Origin: Muraenolepis orangiensis
Lineage: Eukaryota; Chordata; Actinopteri; Gadiformes; Muraenolepididae
Length of the DNA: 64,000 nt
Direction: 5' to 3'
Assembly (NCBI GenBank): GCA_027704905.1
Contig: CM051015.1
Span: forward strand, 15,037,692-15,101,691
Below are positions 61,150 through 64,000 of this stretch, in pieces. The notes under the pieces were generated by a model. That model saw only the letters and a list, made by a program, of their open reading frames with translations, did not search any database and was not told the origin of the DNA. How positions within the stretch are numbered: the first letter of the stretch is position 1; every line of letters starts with the position of its first letter. The position numbers and the translations under genes were made by a program.

Positions 61150-62395
61150 CCCGCTATTCTCTGGGTTCCGACTTCAGAACGATTTTGGAGATATTGCTCA
61201 TTACTACACAACAGAGGGTAATCTGTAAAATAAAGCACATGCCAAATGATAATCAACAGCTCAAAAGATGCTCATCGATCGGCTGTTGAAGAGCAATTAT
61301 TTATAAAAACAATGTTTTCAACAATCTTTGATATTTTCCCACTACTACTACAACTGGTAGGTTTGAAATGCCTTGTCTGTGCTGTGGCTCTAATATGGTG
61401 GTGTCCTGTATTACAGTTCTGTAATATTTGAAATAGTTCCATGTGTTCGAGATTGAGGCACCTCCATGCGAAAGGCGTGTGGAAGAGTGTCTGAGGAGAG
61501 CTGAAATAAATACAACAGAAGAACATGGCAAAAACACACCAATACCCGCCCAGCACCAACCCACCGGAGAGTTACTAAGGGAAAACTCTAGCCGTTCTCT
61601 TGTTTATATCTCTCCAAAAGAGCAGTACACTTTATTCCACAGTGTTTCAGCAGTCTCGGAGGGATGAGTGAAACAATATTTCTCTTTTCACAGTGCAAAA
61701 AAACCCTTCTGCGTGTGGCTACTGTATGTCTGAGTTATGTTTTTCACCGATCCCAAGTGATTAGAATATTTTTGTATATATTCTTTGATGTTTACTTCCC
61801 CTGCATGTAATGAGAGTGTATAATGATTGCCAGTGGATCAAAAGTTAAAGAGCAGAATGACTTTAAATACTGGATCAATGCTGCAGTACTGTCATCATTT
61901 TTTCTCTCATTCCTTAAAATCCACGCACTGCTTGGGTTCAGACCTTTGACGCCGCCCACTCCACCCAGTTGACCTTTTGTGGTCTGGCATCGCAACGTTA
62001 AACACCAACGATTATCTAATGAGTGCCACTGGGGGACTAACGATTATCCAATCAGCGCCACAGACGGATACGTTGGTCTCTAGTGATTGGTTAGGGGGAA
62101 TCCCCTCCCCCATGGAAATGAGGGAGAGCAGTCTGAATGTCTTCACAACCTTTATTCTTTAGGGCTAATCATTATTGCAGCTATTTAAAAATTCACTTTT
62201 TCATAAATGGCCAGAGCCTCGCTTAAGATAATGTTTTGCTGAAAGCGGCAACATAATCCACACAATGAATAATAATCAGGATAGCGTTATTATCAAGGTC
62301 TAAATGATTAGCATAACTTAACAGTCTGGTGCCCTCCTGTTCTGTCCCTCATTTGACTCGACACAGAAGAGGAGGAGCAACAATAATGAAGGCAA
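61150..62395. other. No gene; small local duplication
   Basis: AACGATTATC(T/C)AAT occurs twice, about 62008 and 62039, with similar following sequence. Otherwise nothing recognised. Confidence 0.4.
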
Positions 62396-62404
62396 CTGTC
62401 CTTA

Positions 62405-63018
62405 CAAGTCCCCCGAGTCCCTGACTAAGAGACCCAGTCCCTGACTAAGAGACCCAGGGAGGACCTCCTGAGTCCGTGAGGGGCCCATGGAGGAGCTCCT
62501 GATTCCCTGACTAAGAGACCCACGGAGGACCACCTGAGTCACTGACTAAGAGAACACCAGAGGACCTCCGAAGTCACTGACTAAGAGACCCACGGAGGAC
62601 CTCCCGAGTCCCTGACTAAGAGACCCACGGAGGACCTCCTGAATCCCAGACTCTTAGACCCACGGAGGACCTCCTGAGTCACTGACTAAGAGACCCACGG
62701 AGGACCTCCTGAATCCCAGACTAAGAGACCCACGGAGGAACTCCTAAGTCACTGACTAAGAGACCCACAGAGGACCTCCTGAGTCCCTGACTAAGAGACC
62801 CACGGAGGACCTCCTGAGTCCCTGACTAAGAGACACACGGAGGACCTCCTGAGTCCCTGACTAAGAGACACACGGAGGACCTCCTGAGTCCCTGACTAAG
62901 AGACACACGGAGGACCTCCTGAGTCCCTGACTAAGAGACCCACAGAGGACCTCCTGAGTCACTGACTAAGAGACCCACGGAGGACCTCCTAAGTCACTGA
63001 CTAAGAGACCCACAGAGG
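62405..63018. repeat. 35-bp minisatellite (CTGACTAAGAGACCCACGGA...)
   Basis: About seventeen copies of CTGACTAAGAGACCCACGGA plus GGACCTCCTGAGTCC, with two-base variants (GAGTCC/AAGTCA/GAATCC) marking repeat subtypes. Confidence 0.96.
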
Positions 63019-63090
63019 TCGGCTTGTCAAGGCATGACCTGCTCTATTGAAGACAACCTTAAACCCACGTGGCTTCTAAAGCACGCACAC

Positions 63091-63102
63091 ACACACACAC
63101 AA

Positions 63103-63186
<84 letters not shown>
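63091..63186. repeat. (AC)n microsatellite
   Basis: CA repeat with one AAATAC interruption. Confidence 0.98.
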
Positions 63187-63188
<2 letters not shown>

Positions 63189-63487
63189 ATATGCACACAC
63201 ACGTGCTCGCAACCACACACACTCTGGGAACAGAGCAATTTTGCATCCTCTTTATCTGTACAGAATTATTCCTCCATTTCACTCCTCCACCCCCCCCCTC
63301 TCTCTCCCTCTTTGCTGGCTCTTCTCCTTTCATTCTCACCATCCTCCCTCGCATTTTCTCCCTCCATCCTTCATCCTCTCTGCTCTCTCCTATCTCTCCC
63401 TTTCCTCAAACACTCTCCACTTTCTCCCTCCCTTTCGCTGTCTCTATCTCCCATTTCCCCATCACTTATTCCCTCTTCCTTCATTTA

Positions 63488-63649
<162 letters not shown>

Positions 63650-63720
63650 TTCTCTGGAGAGTTGTTAGTTTGATTCTCTGCTCCTTCTGGCTCTTGTGCC
63701 TTCAAGATTCAGAAGTGCAA

Positions 63721-63972
63721 ATAGTCACTATAATCACATGTTGGATTCTATAATCACATGATGATTCTATAATCACATGTTGGATTCTATAATCACATTA
63801 TATAATTATATGTTGATTCTTTTATCACATGTTGGATTCTATAATCACATGTTGGATTCTATAAAACATGTTGGATTCGATAATCACATGTTGGATTCGA
63901 TAATCACATGTTGGATTCTATAATCACATGTTGGATTCTATAATCACATGTTGGATTCTATAATCACATTTT
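63721..63972. repeat. 20-bp minisatellite (TATAATCACATGTTGGATTC)
   Basis: About a dozen copies with small deletions, near the window end. Confidence 0.95.
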
Positions 63973-64000
63973 GGTTCAGTTAAAGTCTTTGTTAAGAGTT

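Overview
The window is vertebrate, almost certainly teleost fish, nuclear DNA. One conserved multi-exon gene lies in long introns full of fish-type retroelements and very many long dinucleotide repeats. The microsatellite density recalls genomes such as the gadid fishes, but the species cannot be fixed from this sequence.

The only protein-coding gene I can support is dpp10 (dipeptidyl peptidase-like 10, the Kv4 potassium-channel auxiliary subunit), on the minus strand. Twenty-five coding exons, equivalent to exons 2-26 of the family, run from the transmembrane exon at 35783-35891 down to the stop codon at 1059-1061. Every exon has an AG acceptor and a GT donor, and every reading phase joins to the next. 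They add up to 2334 coding bases (777 residues plus stop). The first coding exon is not visible, so 35.9-64 kb is probably the first intron or 5' flank (inference). The product is a type II membrane protein with a beta-propeller and an alpha/beta-hydrolase fold. The catalytic Ser position is Ala, while the Asp and His positions are retained, so it should be an inactive pseudoenzyme like its relatives.

The rest is repeats. At 8.2-10.9 kb an RTE-like LINE sits inside an older LINE and is flanked by a perfect 12-bp duplication; a close relative lies at 46.7-47.6 kb. At 12.1-13.5 kb a minisatellite holds a solo LTR and a LINE fragment and reaches the splice donor of exon 16. At 22.6-23.7 and 30.9-32.0 kb are minus-strand LINE remnants. 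A hAT-type non-autonomous transposon lies at 26.2-26.7 kb and a second solo LTR at 26.9-27.4 kb. An LTR-like family of about 290 bp occurs four times (4.7, 21.8, 30.4 and 37.6 kb).

From 36 to 64 kb there is no recognisable exon. It holds minisatellites with units of about 12-60 bp, CA/GA microsatellites, a UnaL2-like LINE 3' half (44.3-45.1 kb), an RTE-like LINE copy, a CR1-like LINE that splits a 21-bp minisatellite (58.8-59.9 kb), and degenerate telomere-like repeats near 37.1 kb. I found no convincing new biological system. The most interesting points are splice sites built from or touching simple repeats, a non-consensus donor after exon 9 with an in-frame repeat-derived alternative, and retroelements lying repeatedly inside minisatellites.
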